DNA of 64,000 nucleotides from positions 49,644,873 through 49,708,872 of the forward strand of contig CM034300.1 of assembly GCA_019925795.1 (NCBI GenBank), read 5' to 3'. The stretch is from Dendrobium chrysotoxum (taxonomy: Eukaryota; Streptophyta; Magnoliopsida; Asparagales; Orchidaceae). Position 1 is the stretch's first letter. The number at the start of each line of letters is the position of its first letter. The position numbers and the translations under genes were made by a program. This document shows positions 23,290 through 35,124 of this stretch, piece after piece. The notes under the pieces are model-generated. The model ran no database searches. It had not been told where the DNA came from and was given only the letters and a program-made list of their open reading frames with translations.

Positions 23290-25130
23290 TGTTGAAATTC
23301 AGGATCCCCAGCACTTAATTTTGATGGTGACAACTAATACTTACTGAATCTATATGAACTTCCTTAAGATTACAAATGTTTATCCTTGTATATGAGCATT
23401 AATATTTCAGGTCAGATACACACTGCTCAAGGTTGCTGGAGACTTAAACTGGGTAGAATAGGATTTTGTAAATCTTGTAATTTTTTATTTCTTTATTTTT
23501 TATTTTCTTGAGTCTGTCACAAACGCATGTATGTGAAAGGAGCAACCATGCACACACACAGGAGGAGATTTATTTTCATGTTTAGATTTTTTTAAAAAAA
23601 ATTATCGTACTGTACGATTTTTAATCGTACTGTATGATTAATCATTAATACTCAGGCTAACGGCTATTTTCCAGACGATTAGTTTTGTAAGCTAATCGTA
23701 TTCTACGATGGTAATCGTACTGTATGATGAGGTTCAATTGAAAAATCCTAGCCGCCAGAATAAGTTTGGTAAGTTTATAATTTGGATTTTTTGAACTATT
23801 CATACTGTACGATACAGATCGTATGGTACGATTAATTGAATGCTTGCCAAAATTATCTCCCGTAATTAGGAAATAAACTTTGGTTTCTTAATTAAAGTAG
23901 ATTGTACTATACGATACTATATCGTACCGTACGATAGTCAGAGATGATTTCAATCATTCGTTTGATCGTACCGGATGAAACCAAGGTTTTTTGTTCTATT
24001 CATCCTGAACGATTTTCATATCGTACGAGACGATAGCCTGAAATGAACTAATCGTACTGTATGAATAGTGTAGTGCTGGATGATAGTCAGAGACGAATTT
24101 GCTCGTCCCAGGGATCGTCCCACATATCGTCCTGCACGAACAATTGAAAATAATATGATCATCCTATACGATAAATATATCTTACAATATGATATGTATA
24201 GAATTTGAGAACTGTTCGTCTGTGCTCGTACTGGACGAAGCTGTATTTGAACTGATTGTACTGTACGATTATATATCGTACTATACGAACAGAGACAAAA
24301 AAGTTGAAATTTTTAGGGTTTTCTAAAGCTTGATTTAAAAAATTCTATTTTTTTTTCATTTAAGGGTTGTTGGTCTGTCTTCTTGCTGGAAAAGGCATTG
24401 AGAGAGGAAGGGACTCTTGAGGGAGAAGTTTTCTTCGGAGAGATCCAGGGCTTGTGAGAGGAAGGTGAAGGTGGGCTTGAGCGTGAGGAAGAAGGAGTGT
24501 GAGGGGATCACACGGTGGCTCCAAGCTAGCTGCATGCTTTGCTCCTCTTGTGGCTTTGGGGAGTCTTGGGAAATTTCTCTAGGGAAGAGAGGCTTCAAGA
24601 TTAACATCGTCAAGGTACTCTGCCGTCTCCAAGAGGGAGAAAAAGGAGAAGGTCCGCTGCCGTCACCAGGAGGGTGACATAGCGTTTGGTATTCCGCCAC
24701 ACCGGGGAAGGTGAAAGTGTATCTTGTAAAGGCTTCTCCGCCTTGCTGTGGGAGCAAAAGGAGAGTCAACTTTTAGTAGTGCAAATCCCGGAGTGGAGGA
24801 CTCAGGGGAGTGGGCGTAGGTCAAGTGACCGAACCACTATAAAAATCTCTGGTGTGCTTTTTCCATTTTTATCGCACTTTACTTTTCACGCATTTTATTT
24901 ACTGCTTTTAATTATTTGGTGAAAAGTTTGATTTAGATCTTATATTGTGAAATTTGTATTTGTTTCATTAATATCGTTGTTGTGAACGAAGTACTAGCTT
25001 CCACATTTTACATATTCAAATTGTTATTTAAAAAAAAAAAAAATTAGAACTCCTGTTTACGTTTAAATTTTTAAATTACCAATTCACCCACCCCCCCCCC
25101 CCCCCCCTCTTGGCAAATCTCTGACTTTCA
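23290..25130 (+). mobile_element. Nest LTR3
   Basis: TGTTGAAATTC...CTGACTTTCA, 1841 bp. Palindromes at about 23600-24295. Leader hairpins TCTCC-AAGAG-GGAGA (24626-24640) and GTCACC-AGGAG-GGTGAC (24662-24678), the latter a perfect 6-bp stem. The usual run of seven C near the LTR end has grown to a tract of about 22 C (25088-25107 and around). Joins directly to element A gag at 25131. Confidence 0.92.
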
Positions 25131-25816
25131 ATTTCAGTCTGACCAAAAAGAGGTATGTAAGCTAACCTACGATCAATTACTTGAAGTTTCTGGAAAAATC
25201 TATTCATTATATAGGAAACTTAAGAAAATACATACTAGCCTGAAATTGAAATTCTTAATCTTGGAAAAAGGGCATGAAGTTTTGATTAAGGATCATTCTA
25301 CGCTTGATAGCAATAGCATGTCATTACTTGATGAATTTGATGAGTTGAATAAAAAACATTCTAATTTAATTATTGAGCATGATTCATTAAAAGTATCGCA
25401 TGTTGAATTAGAAGCTACATTTAAGAAATTAGAATCTCATGCATCTGATTTAGATAGTGATGATCATTATTTTCAAAAAAGAAAATGAATTTCTAAGTAT
25501 AAAAATTAGTGCTTTTGAGAAAAATGAAATACCTCCTATTTTTACATAATTTTATGCACCTCCATCACTTGAAGAATATAATTCAAAATCATCAAAGCAT
25601 GTTTCATTCAAACCTAGGAAGAGACACTACTACCCACGTAGATGTTTTTCTTGTGGTATGCTAGGACATATCTCTCACACCTGCACTGTTCACCATAGTA
25701 CACATTGGGCATGGAGCCCTAAATTATATGTTTCACAGCACAACATACATTCATTGCATTCTTATTTCTATAAGAAGGAACCAAAACATGTTTGGGTTCC
25801 TAAATCTGACGTTTGA
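25131..25816 (+). pseudogene. gag: Element A gag, 3' part
   Basis: Continues the gag cut at 5409, starting in QSDQKEV. It has the coiled-coil-like segment (25246-25488 open), a frameshift near 25480, and an intact second knuckle CFSCGMLGHISHTC (25643-25684). It ends with TGA at 25814-25816 after VPKSDV, the same place as in the nested elements and G. The following pol lies in the -1 frame relative to gag. Confidence 0.88.
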
Positions 25817-28800
25817 TGATTTTGTAGGGTTTGTCTCACACAAGATCTCGTGAGAGCATGTGGTACCTGGACATCAGATATTTAAGACATATGATTGGAG
25901 ATGCGAATCATTTCATTTTGCTGGAGGCCAGGGCTGGAGGCAAGGTCACTCTTAGAAATAATATCACCAGAAAAGTGGTAGGTGTACGCATAATCAGAAA
26001 CTCCAAGAACCTTTTGATTGAAAATGTTTTACTTGTAGATGGACTGAAACACAATCTGCTCAGCATCAGTCAACTCTGTGACAAAGGATCCAGCATCAAG
26101 TTCCTGGCAAACACATACATTATAAGCTTAAATAATAACACTATTTTGTAGGGCAAGAGGATCAACAATGTCTATATGCTTGATTTAAATAATATTGAAT
26201 GTGCTGCTTCATTTTGCTTAAAAACTATTGTTAATGAGTTTTGATTGTGGCACAGGAAATTATGTCATGCCAGCATGAAAATCCTTAGAAGAGTCACCTA
26301 AAAGGACTTAGTTAAAGGTGTCCCCAAGCTTAAGTTCACTAAGGACCACCTATGTGATGCCTGTCAGCTAGGGAAGCGAGTCCAGTCCTCTTTTCACTCC
26401 ATTAAGAACATCAACACCTTTAGACCTTTAGAAGTCCTTCACATGGATCTCTTTGGACCCATTAACACTGCCAGCTTAGGGGGAAAGTCTATAGATTTGT
26501 GATTGTTGATGATTACTTGAGGTTCACTTGGATTAGATTTCTGTAACATAAGTCTGAGTCATTTGATGAATTTAAATCTTTCTCCACTTAGATTCAGAAG
26601 AAGTTAGGTTATGAAATATTGACCATCCATAGTGATCATGGTGGGAGTTTAAAAATGTGAGATTTGGAACCTTCTATGAGGAGCAAGGGATTAGCCACAA
26701 TTTTTCAGCTCCTAGGACCCCTCAGCAGAACAGAGTAGTTGAACGAAAGAACGGGACCTTAGTGGAAGCCGCTAGAGCTATACTTTATGAGTATTCACTT
26801 CACAAATACTTTTGGGCAGAAGCAGTGAATACAGCCTGTTTTGTGCTGAATAGGGTAAATGTTAGATCCAAACTGAATAAGACACCCTATGAGATCATTA
26901 AGGGTAGAACTCCAAACCTATCTCACCTCCATGTTTTTGGCTATAAGGTCTTCATTCTGAATAATAGAAAATCATCCTTAGGGAAATTTGACCCAAATCT
27001 GATGAAGGAGTGTTCTTAGGGTATTCTAGTGTGGGGAAATCCTTTAGGGTGTTTAATAAGAGGACTTTAGTGGTGGAGGAGACTACTCACGTTATATTTG
27101 ATGAATTTGATCCTAAAGAGTTTAGAGCTAAGGAAGAAGAGAAAGTAGGAGAGATTACCCATGGAATTGAAAATATAAATCTGGAGGAATGGGTAGAACC
27201 TCAAAACACTTTGCCTAGAGATTGGAGATATTCTTCGAGTCATCCTAAAGAACTGATCTCAGGAGACCCTTCTGAAGGTGTTAGAACTAGGCATGGACTT
27301 AGGAAGAAAGTAAACCATTCTTCCTTTATCTCAATGACTAAGCCCACCAACATCAATCAAGCCCTTTTGATAAATTTTTTATCTTAGCTATGCAAGAGGA
27401 ATTAAACTAATTTATAAGGAATGATGTATGAGAGTTAGTAGAAAGACCTAAGAATCAAAGTGTAGTGGGAACCAAATGGGTCTTTAAGAATAAGATGAAT
27501 GATTCTGGTGTGGTGATTAGGAATAAGGCAATATTGGTGGCTAAAGGGTTCAACCAAATAGAAGTGATTAATTTTGAGGAAACCTTTGCCCTTGTAGCTA
27601 GATTGGAAGCCATTAGAGTGCTACTAGCCTTTGCCCGTTATAAGGGATTTAAGCTTGTTTAAATGGATGTCAAGAGTGCATTTTTAAATAGGTTAATAAA
27701 GGAAGATGTCTTTGTAAATCCCTTGGTTTTGAGAGTTCTCAATATCCTAATCATGTTTACAAATTAAAAAGGGCCTTATATGGATTGAAACAGGCACCCA
27801 GAGCTTGGTATGAGAGGCTTAGTAAATTCCTATGAGAAAGAGAGTTTGTTAAGGGGAGCATAGACACAACCCTTTTTCTGAGGAAAGTAGGAGATGATTT
27901 ACTCATTGTCCAGATCTATGTTGATGATATACTTTTTGGATCTTCTGATAAAAAACTTATGTGATGATTTTTTTAAAACAATGAGTAAGGAGTTTGAGAT
28001 GAGTATGATGGGAGAATTATCCTATTTTTTAGGATTTAGCATAGGCAAATGGATGATGAAACTTTTATCAATCAGTCAATATATTTTAAGGACATCTTGA
28101 AAAAATATGAAATGGATAAAGCCAAGTCAATAAACACTCCCATGAGTTCTAGTGTCCAGTTAGACAAGGATTCAACTGAAAAATCTATTGATTAGAAGAA
28201 GTTTAGAGGAATAATTGGATCATTACTTTACCTGACTGCTAGCCGACCTGATATCATGTTTAGTGTTTATCTTTATGCTAGGTTTCAAGCTGATACTAAA
28301 AAATTCCACCCGACTACAGTTAAAAGAATCCTCAGATATCTCTTAGGGACCCCAACCTTAGGAGTCTAGTAACCTAGGTACAACACTTCTTTTGAGATTA
28401 TTGGATATTATTATTCTAATTTTGTAGGGTGTAGGGTGGATAGAAAGAGCACTTCTAGAACATGCCAATTCATAGGACAATCTTTAGTTTCCTGGTCCAG
28501 TAGAAAATAAAATTTGTGTAGCACTTTCCACTGTTGAAGTTGAGTATATTACCTTAGGAGGTTGTGTGGCCCAAGTCCTTTGGTTGAAGTAACAAGTTCT
28601 GGATCTAGGATTACCTATTGGCACCATTTTAATTCTATGTGATAACACTAGTGCCATCTACATCTCTAAGAAATCTATCCAACATTCAAGAATCAAATAC
28701 ATTGACATATGGCATCATTTCATTAGAGACCATGTTACAAAAGGGGACATTGAGCTACACCATGTAGCAACTGAAAATCAACTGGCTGACATCTTTACTA

Positions 28801-28874
28801 AACCGCTAGCCTTTGACTCATTCAGCATTTTAAGGACCGGACTGGGTGTGATTGACATAAATGCTGTAATCTGA
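25817..28874 (+). pseudogene. pol: Element A pol (broken)
   Basis: Protease region is open 25831-26151, but its catalytic DSG is changed to DIR (YLDIRYLRHMIGD). Integrase zinc domain at about 26250-26380; core with HMDLFGP near 26442 and a damaged second-Asp region near 26630; the block with PQQNRVVERKNGT is near 26720. The RT region is split by several frameshifts and stops; YVDD is at 27917-27928. RNase H runs to TGA 28872-28874 (GVIDINAVI). More broken than the nested copies, consistent with being the older host. Confidence 0.9.
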
Positions 28875-30481
28875 TGAGTGCTAATTTTTGAATTTTCTCT
28901 TTTTCATTTTTTTGTTTAGTTTTTGTTTGATTTGATAGTCTGTTTCATTTTAGAATTTCTTTTCCTTTTTTCTTCTACTAATTTTCATTTGTCTGATTTG
29001 GTTATCAACTTTAGTTATTTCCTGCTGATTTTTGTTTGCTAATTTTCTTTTGTTTTTATTTTTTCTTCTTATTATTTATTTACTGGCTATTCTTTCAGAA
29101 TCAGATCACTGCTCACTATTACTGATAAACTAGATTTTTTGACTGAGAGTTTTGCCATATTTTTATTTGGAAGCTTGTAAGTAGTGATTGACTCCTCTGA
29201 ATCTGTTAAAGGGAAGAAACAATGATGATTGTTTCTCTTCCTCTAACTCCTTTGATGATGTATTATTTCTTTTGGATAAAAATCTTCTTCAAAATAAAAA
29301 AATTAGTTTTTAAAATAGAGATCTATTTTATCTTCCTACAGTAATCTACCTCATATGAATAGCATTTTCAAAGCTTTGAATCATTGTTATGCTTTTCTTA
29401 ATAAGGTGATTGCACTTTTCATATAGAGTATAATTTTGTTCTATGAATTATCTCTCTTTACTGAAGAGAGTGAGTTTCTCTTCTTTTATGTCGGGAAGGT
29501 AATTCCACAACTGAGATTATTTAGAGATTATGAAAGGAAGAAAGCTTGAAAAAATGGGGGGCACAAAATAAGCCCAAAGCTGAAAAGATGCGCAAAGTCG
29601 CCAAATTGAAAAGATACACAAAATTTATCAAAATCAAAAGATGAGCAAAGAGTGCCAAATAAATTGAAAAAGAGGCACAAAATGAGCCCACAAAGAAATA
29701 AGCTTTCTTTCCTTTCAGATCTTTAAAAATCTTAGAAACATGCGCCACTTCATACTTTCAAAAGCTTGAGATTAAAAATCCTGATTTCTGATTCCTTACT
29801 TTGTAATACTATTTTATCAGATATTTTTCTGGAATGAAGCTTGAAAGGATCTCTTTTTAAATCTAATTTCTTTTCTTCTAAATTAGACTTTTGTTAGAAA
29901 GGAATTTGAACCTATAAGGTGTCCGAGTTAGGAGTTATGAAAGTTGATTTTCCAACTTTTTTTGGATTTTAGCATTGTCGATTTTCTTCTTATTAGCTTT
30001 TGAATGAAAATTAAGGAAACTTCTGATGTAATGGAGTGGATCGATTCAAAAAAAAAAAATTAATATTTTTTTTGTTTCAATTCTTTCTTTGTATTTGATT
30101 TGATTTTGCTTTTTCCTTTTTTTTGTGTTTTGAAATCCCTGATCATTCCTCTCCATTCTTCATTTTTTTCTTTTGTTCCTTTTTCATTGTTGGTCACATC
30201 ATCCTGGGTGATTCCCCTTTTTACTAGTTTGTTTGCTTTTATTGATATTTTGTGTTATTTTTGTACTATTTTTCTTCTTCTGTGTTTAGGTTGTATTTTC
30301 TCTTTTTGAGATGTCAAAAGGGGGAGTAGTTTATGTGGTGAATCATTGTAAATATTCAGTTCAGTATTTTGAATTATCAATGTTAAATTATTTAGTGTTT
30401 TGAATAATAAATATTCACCATGTTTATTTACTGAATTTGAAATTACTAATAAATATTTGCCATCATCAAATGGGGGGATAT
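28875..30481 (+). other. Element A 3' non-coding region, T-rich, no ORF3
   Basis: About 1.6 kb between pol and the 3' LTR. No homologue of ORF3 is seen; small ORFs here lack any family signature. It holds the hairpin-repeat array (29555-29695), the TGTCAAAAGGGGGAG tract (about 30312-30326) and the LTR-adjacent purine tract TGGGGGGATAT (30471-30481). Confidence 0.75.
29555..29695 (+). repeat. Array of ~28-bp hairpin-forming repeats (GCACAAA type)
   Basis: Five imperfect units of roughly GAAAAGATGCACAAA-TG-GCC. Single units vary as GGCACAAAATGAGCC, GATGCGCAAAGTCGCC and GATACACAAAATTTATC, keeping dyad symmetry around an AAA core. The same array occurs in D (38218-38352) and G (46990-47155). Confidence 0.7.
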
Positions 30482-32121
30482 TGTTGCTAGTCTGGATTCA
30501 AGGATTATGATTTTGTTGATAGCAAATATTTTTATTTCTGATTGAGTGTCTAACCTTTCAGGTTCACAAGATTAATTACAATTCAAGCCAGCTCAAGATC
30601 GAGTCAGTCTGTTTGTGTTTTAGGTTCAATGTACTTTTTCATTTTTCTTAAGTCAAGTGTAATCTAACGGATCTTCAAGCTAAGTAACCTTACACACACA
30701 CATAGGGGGAGAGCTAAATTTTTTTTTTTACAAAATCGTACTGTATAATCTTTAATCGTACTGTACGATCTTCCATTTAAACCCAGGGTTAACAGCTAAT
30801 TCCAGATGATTAGGTTTATAAACTAATCATATTGTACGATCCATATCGTAATGTATGATTTATTTCAACATGAAAATCCTAGCCACCAAGACTTTTTTGG
30901 TAAGTTTTGAATTTTGATTTTTTGAACTAATCGTACTGTACAAACATTTTAAATCTTGCCAAAATTATCCCCCATAATTAAGCAATTTAATTATGGTTTC
31001 CTAGTTACACTTGATCGTGCTGTACAATGTAAATTATACTATATGATGAACAGAGATGATTTTGTTCATCCCATATATCGTACTAGATGAAACCACAATT
31101 TTTTGTACTGATCATCCCGGACGATATTTATATCGTACAGGATGATGTTCTAAAAATTAACTAACCATATTATACGAAGAGTACAGTGTAGGACGATGAA
31201 AAGAGATGATTTTATCATCCCATGGGTCATCCCGTACGAACAGTTGAAAATAAAAGGATCATCCAGTACGATCTATGGATCGTACTGTATAATGTTCGTA
31301 AAATTTGTGAAATGTTCGTTTGCATTCGTACTGGATGAAACTATTTTTGAACTGATTGTACTGTACAATATTGGATCGTATTGTATGATCAGAATTATCA
31401 AATTAAATTTTAGGGCAATTTTTGAGCCCTCCCATTTAAGATATCTTTTGTTCAATCGTTGAGATCTTTTGCCACCTTCCATGTTAGAGAAAACCTTGAG
31501 AGAGATAGAGAGAGAGAGAGCTTGGGAGAGAGAGAGAGGATCTTGTGAGGGGGAGTTTATGAGGTGTTCACAAAGGTTGCTCCAAGCAAGGATCTAAGTT
31601 GTCTTCTCTGGTCATCATCTCTTATATTGTTGGTGTCTCTGTGGTAGGATCGTCCGTAGGAGGAAGTGAAAGGAGTCCAGGTTCTTTGCCTATTTCAGGA
31701 GGAAGCGAAAGGAGTCCTGGTTCTCTGCCTCACCAGGTTAGCGAAAAGGAGTTTTGTACAGGCTTCTCCGCCTTGTTGTAGGAGCAGAAGGAGAGTCACT
31801 TAGTATTAGTGCAATACCCAAAGGGGAGGCTCCGAGGAGTGGACGTAGGTCAAGTTGAACAAATCACTATAAAATCTGGTGTGTTCTTTCCGATTATCTT
31901 CCATATTTATTTTTCTGTTGATGATCATGTGATTGTGATTATTATTCTATTATTATTGAACATCTGCACATCATCGTGAAACTATAACTGTTTTAAAACA
32001 TTCAAAAAGATTTTTCTAAATCATTTTTTGCTCATGAATTTTTAAAAAACCAATTCACCCCCTCCTCTTGGTTAGCCTCGGGACAAGTTCACAAGGGCTT
32101 AATATCCCTAACGAACTTTCA
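30482..32121 (+). mobile_element. Element A 3' LTR
   Basis: TGTTGCTAGTC...ACGAACTTTCA, 1640 bp, followed by the TSD CTAGG. (CA)n-GGGGGAG near 30695-30711; palindromes at about 30730-31390; leader repeat region at about 31650-31750 with fewer units than the 5' LTR. Confidence 0.92.
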
Positions 32122-32126
32122 CTAGG
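32122..32126. repeat. Target-site duplication CTAGG, right copy (element A)
   Basis: Exact match to 2736-2740. Confidence 0.9.
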
Positions 32127-32919
32127 GTCTAGATAGAACCTAAGGTATAGGTTAATCAGGAAGAATTTGAGAGTCTTGATAGATCCGACGATCTAGATTA
32201 GTCTGGATGCTAGATTGATCTGTAGTTAAAATTAATCTAAAGTCAAAATTGATCTGGATTCTGAAGTGTCCTCAAATCTGAACTGATCCTAAGATTTGGA
32301 TTAATCTAGAATTTTGATTGGGTCCTAATGACCTCGTATAAAAATGAGGTCAACATGATCTTATTACATTTTTATATTAAAATAATTAATAAGATTATAA
32401 AAGAATATAAGAAAAATTGATATTTATTATCATTAAATGATGTACTCTAGGTGAATAAAAAAGAAAAGGAATATGAAAGAGTTTTAATATGAATATTTAA
32501 AGAAAAGAAGAAGAAGAAGAGTACATTCAAAATTGATATCAATTAAAAGCTTCAAATCCAAATGTAGCATTTTACTTAAAATTATAAAGGATTTTGTAAG
32601 AGAACTTGTACAAATGATGGTGAACTAATGAAACTTCAATTTTAACTACAAACACATCTAATCATTAAGTTACCTTATTTATTTCAAGATTTAATAGTCA
32701 ATGTTATATTTATATTCATAGCATAGAAATTCAAAATAAGTAATGGCAAGGGTGGTTGATTAGGATAATTGTTAGGACATTTTAAACTAGAATTATAACC
32801 TTGTTCATTCCAAACTACATCTTGAATTTGATGTATTATCCTATATTTTAGTAAATTTAAATTATCAAGTTTTATTTTGGCTATTAATTTAATCAAAAAT
32901 GGAGATTTTTTTATTGGTT
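32127..32919. other. Old non-coding DNA between elements A and D
   Basis: Continuation of 1027-2740. Around 32318-32355 a GACCTCGTATAAAAATGAGGTC stem-like segment has a match in reverse orientation near 42275-42310. The rest is AT-rich with no gene seen. Confidence 0.5.
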
Positions 32920-32924
32920 GAGGA
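32920..32924. repeat. Target-site duplication GAGGA, left copy (element D)
   Basis: GAGGA borders the D LTR end; an identical GAGGA lies at 41599-41603. Confidence 0.88.
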
Positions 32925-34473
32925 TGAAAGTTTGTGAGGGATGTTAAACCCTAAAGAACTAGTTCCGAGGCTAACGAAGAGGGGGGTTAATTTGATATTT
33001 AAAAACTTCTTTACAAAAAGAAATTTTTTTTATCTTGCTGCAGAAATGAATTAAACCAATAATAAAAATAAAATTGAGAGATTTCACCCAAGCAGTAAAT
33101 GACATTAAAAATAAAGTGCAGAAAATAATCAGAAAGAACACACTTGATTTATAGTGGTTCGGTCCACCCTGACCTATGTCCACTCCCCAGAACTTCCCAT
33201 TTCAGGTATTGCACTAAACCTTTAGTGACTCTCCTTTAGCCTCCACAACTTGGCGGAGAAGGCCTTACAAAATCTCTTCCACCTCCCCCGATGCGGCAGA
33301 GAACCTGAAATCCTTTTCACCCTCCTTGTGAGGCAGAGAATCTGGAATCCTTTTTCACCCTCCTGGTGAAGGCAAAGAACCTGGTCCTATGACACCAATG
33401 AGATCTTCTTCTTTCCAAAACTTCCCTCAAGACAAACCTTGAATCTGATGGTACTAAGGTGCAAGCTTGTCGGAGCAACTATGTGAAAGCCCCTCCACAC
33501 TCCCTTGAAACCCCCTCAAAGGATCTTCTCCCTCTCTCATACTCCACCCTTTCTTCTCTCCCTTTCAAGGTTCTCTCTTCAAGTTTTCTCCAAAAAAATG
33601 AAGCCTCAATGACTGCCAAATATACTTTTAGTGTCTTTGAGAAAGCTTAAATAGAGGGAACTGAAAAACCCTAAAAAATCAATTCAAGTGGCAAAGATCA
33701 TCCAGAATGATGTGCTTAAAAAGAGGGCTTCAAAAACCCTAAAAAACTCAATTCAGCCGCTAAGAATCATCCAGTACGATCACATGATCATCAAGGATAT
33801 TGTGTAGAATTTAACCTGATAGTCCAGGACGATCACCTGGACGATTTGTTCAAATTTATACTAATCATCCAGGATGATTCTGTGATCTTCGAGTACAATC
33901 AGAAAACCAAATTAAAAAGATTTGATTGATTCATAGGATTAATTTAGGAATGATTTTCATAGATCGTTTAGGATGATCAAGATTGTCCAGGATGATTAGA
34001 ACAAAATTTGAATCTTAAATCCTTTCCCAAATTATCATTGGCGGCTATTTTTCAAGATTATAAAGGATCATCCTGGATGATATAAATCATCCAGTATGAT
34101 TAGTTCAAAGAGATGATTATCTTGGATGATAGAAATCATTTAGTATGATTATTTCAAAAATTGAACTTCTGGTTTTGACTCAATCTCACTCCCCTTGAGT
34201 GTGTGTGTGCATGGTCACCAAGCTAGCAAACACCCTTACAGGACTTAACTCAAGAAATCAAAAATATATTAATGAATATTAAAAAAATCTTTACAGTATA
34301 ACCTATTCTATCCATTCTTGAGCCTTGAATCTTTGTTGGATATTGCAAGATGTTCCTGAAATATTACTATACACAAAAACAAGTAGAGAATGAAAATACG
34401 ACGAGACATAAAAATATGAGCCATAATATTTTTTATTATCAAAAATATAAACTCGTGAGCTCGAGTCGTAATA
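32925..34473 (-). mobile_element. Element D 3' LTR
   Basis: Starts (minus strand) TATTACGACTC, ends AAACTTTCA. Palindromes of the ATCATCCNGGATGAT kind at about 33700-34160. TATA-like CTATTTAAG at 33646-33654. Leader hairpins at about 33290-33375, with a perfect TTCACC-AGGAG-GGTGAA stem-loop at 33354-33370 (minus). GT-rich tract near 34197-34212. Confidence 0.9.
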
Positions 34474-34488
34474 ATCTCCCTCTTTTTT
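34474..34488 (-). promoter_or_regulatory. Purine tract (plus-strand primer), element D
   Basis: AAAAAAGAGGGAGAT on the minus strand, directly before the LTR start. Confidence 0.85.
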
Positions 34489-34530
34489 ATGATGGAAAAT
34501 ATTACTGGTTGAATTTATAAACCAAAAGTA

Positions 34531-35124
34531 TGAAAGTTTGTTAGAGATGTTAGGCCCTTGTGAACTAGTCCCGAGGCTAACCAAGAGGGCAAGGGGGTGA
34601 ATTGGTTATTTTAAAAATTCGTGAGCAAAAATGATTTAGAAAAATATTTTTGAAGGTTTTAAAACAATTATAGTTTCGCAATGATATGCAGATGTTCAAT
34701 AATAATAGAATAATAATCACAATCACACAATCATTATCAGAAAAATAAATACGGGAGATAATTAGAAAGAACACACCAGATTTTATAGTGGTTCGGTCAA
34801 CTTGACCTACATCCACTCCCCAGAACCTCCCCTCTGGTTATTGCACTAAAACTAAGTGACTCTCTTTCTGCACCCACAGCAAGGTGGAGAAGCCTGTATA
34901 AAAAAATTCCTTTCCACCAACCCGGTGAGGCAGAGAACCTGGACTCCTTTCGCTTCCTCCTGAAGTAGGCAGAGAACCTAGACTCCTTTCACTTCCACCT
35001 GAAGCAGGCAGAGAACCTAGACTCCTTTTGCTTTCTCCTGAAGCAGGCAAAGAACCTGGATCTTCTTGCGGATGATCCTCTCACAGAGACACCAACAAGA
35101 CAAGAGATGACAACCGGAGAAGAC
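34531..35124 (-). mobile_element. Element E 3' LTR remnant (leader part only)
   Basis: Matches the last part of the E 5' LTR, including leader hairpin repeats (about 34915-35060) and the TTTTATAG box near 34781-34790. Joined to gag at about 35124/35125. Confidence 0.88.

Larger units (their letters stand above)
5410..25130 (+). mobile_element. Tandem Sirevirus nest: LTR1-int1-LTR2-int2-LTR3
   Basis: Three LTRs of one subfamily (5410-7242, 14335-16202, 23290-25130) alternate with two near-identical internal regions. LTR2 serves as 3' LTR of unit 1 and 5' LTR of unit 2. The bases outside the ends do not match (CTTAA at 5405-5409, ATTTC at 25131-25135), and about 130 bp of the host gag are missing. 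The units share about ten disabling mutations. By eye LTR2 and LTR3 are much closer to each other than either is to LTR1. This fits duplication of an already decayed internal-plus-LTR unit by unequal exchange, but the missing target duplication needs a further event. Confidence 0.9.
2741..32121 (+). mobile_element. Element A: Sirevirus-type copia retrotransposon, interrupted
   Basis: LTR (2741-4432), PBS, gag, pol, purine tract and 3' LTR (30482-32121) occur in canonical order between two CTAGG duplications. Without the inserted nest (5410-25130) it is about 9.66 kb, normal for a Sirevirus. Gag and pol are decayed, and no ORF3 is recognisable after pol; that space is a T-rich non-coding region with a hairpin-repeat array. 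The two LTRs differ clearly in sequence and length (1692 and 1640 bp), so the insertion is old and predates the nest inside it. Confidence 0.93.

Noticed and set aside
29521..29748. 75-codon minus-strand ORF and 46925-47152 as possible membrane proteins
   Set aside because: They translate the hairpin-repeat arrays; the hydrophobic look comes from T-rich antisense sequence.
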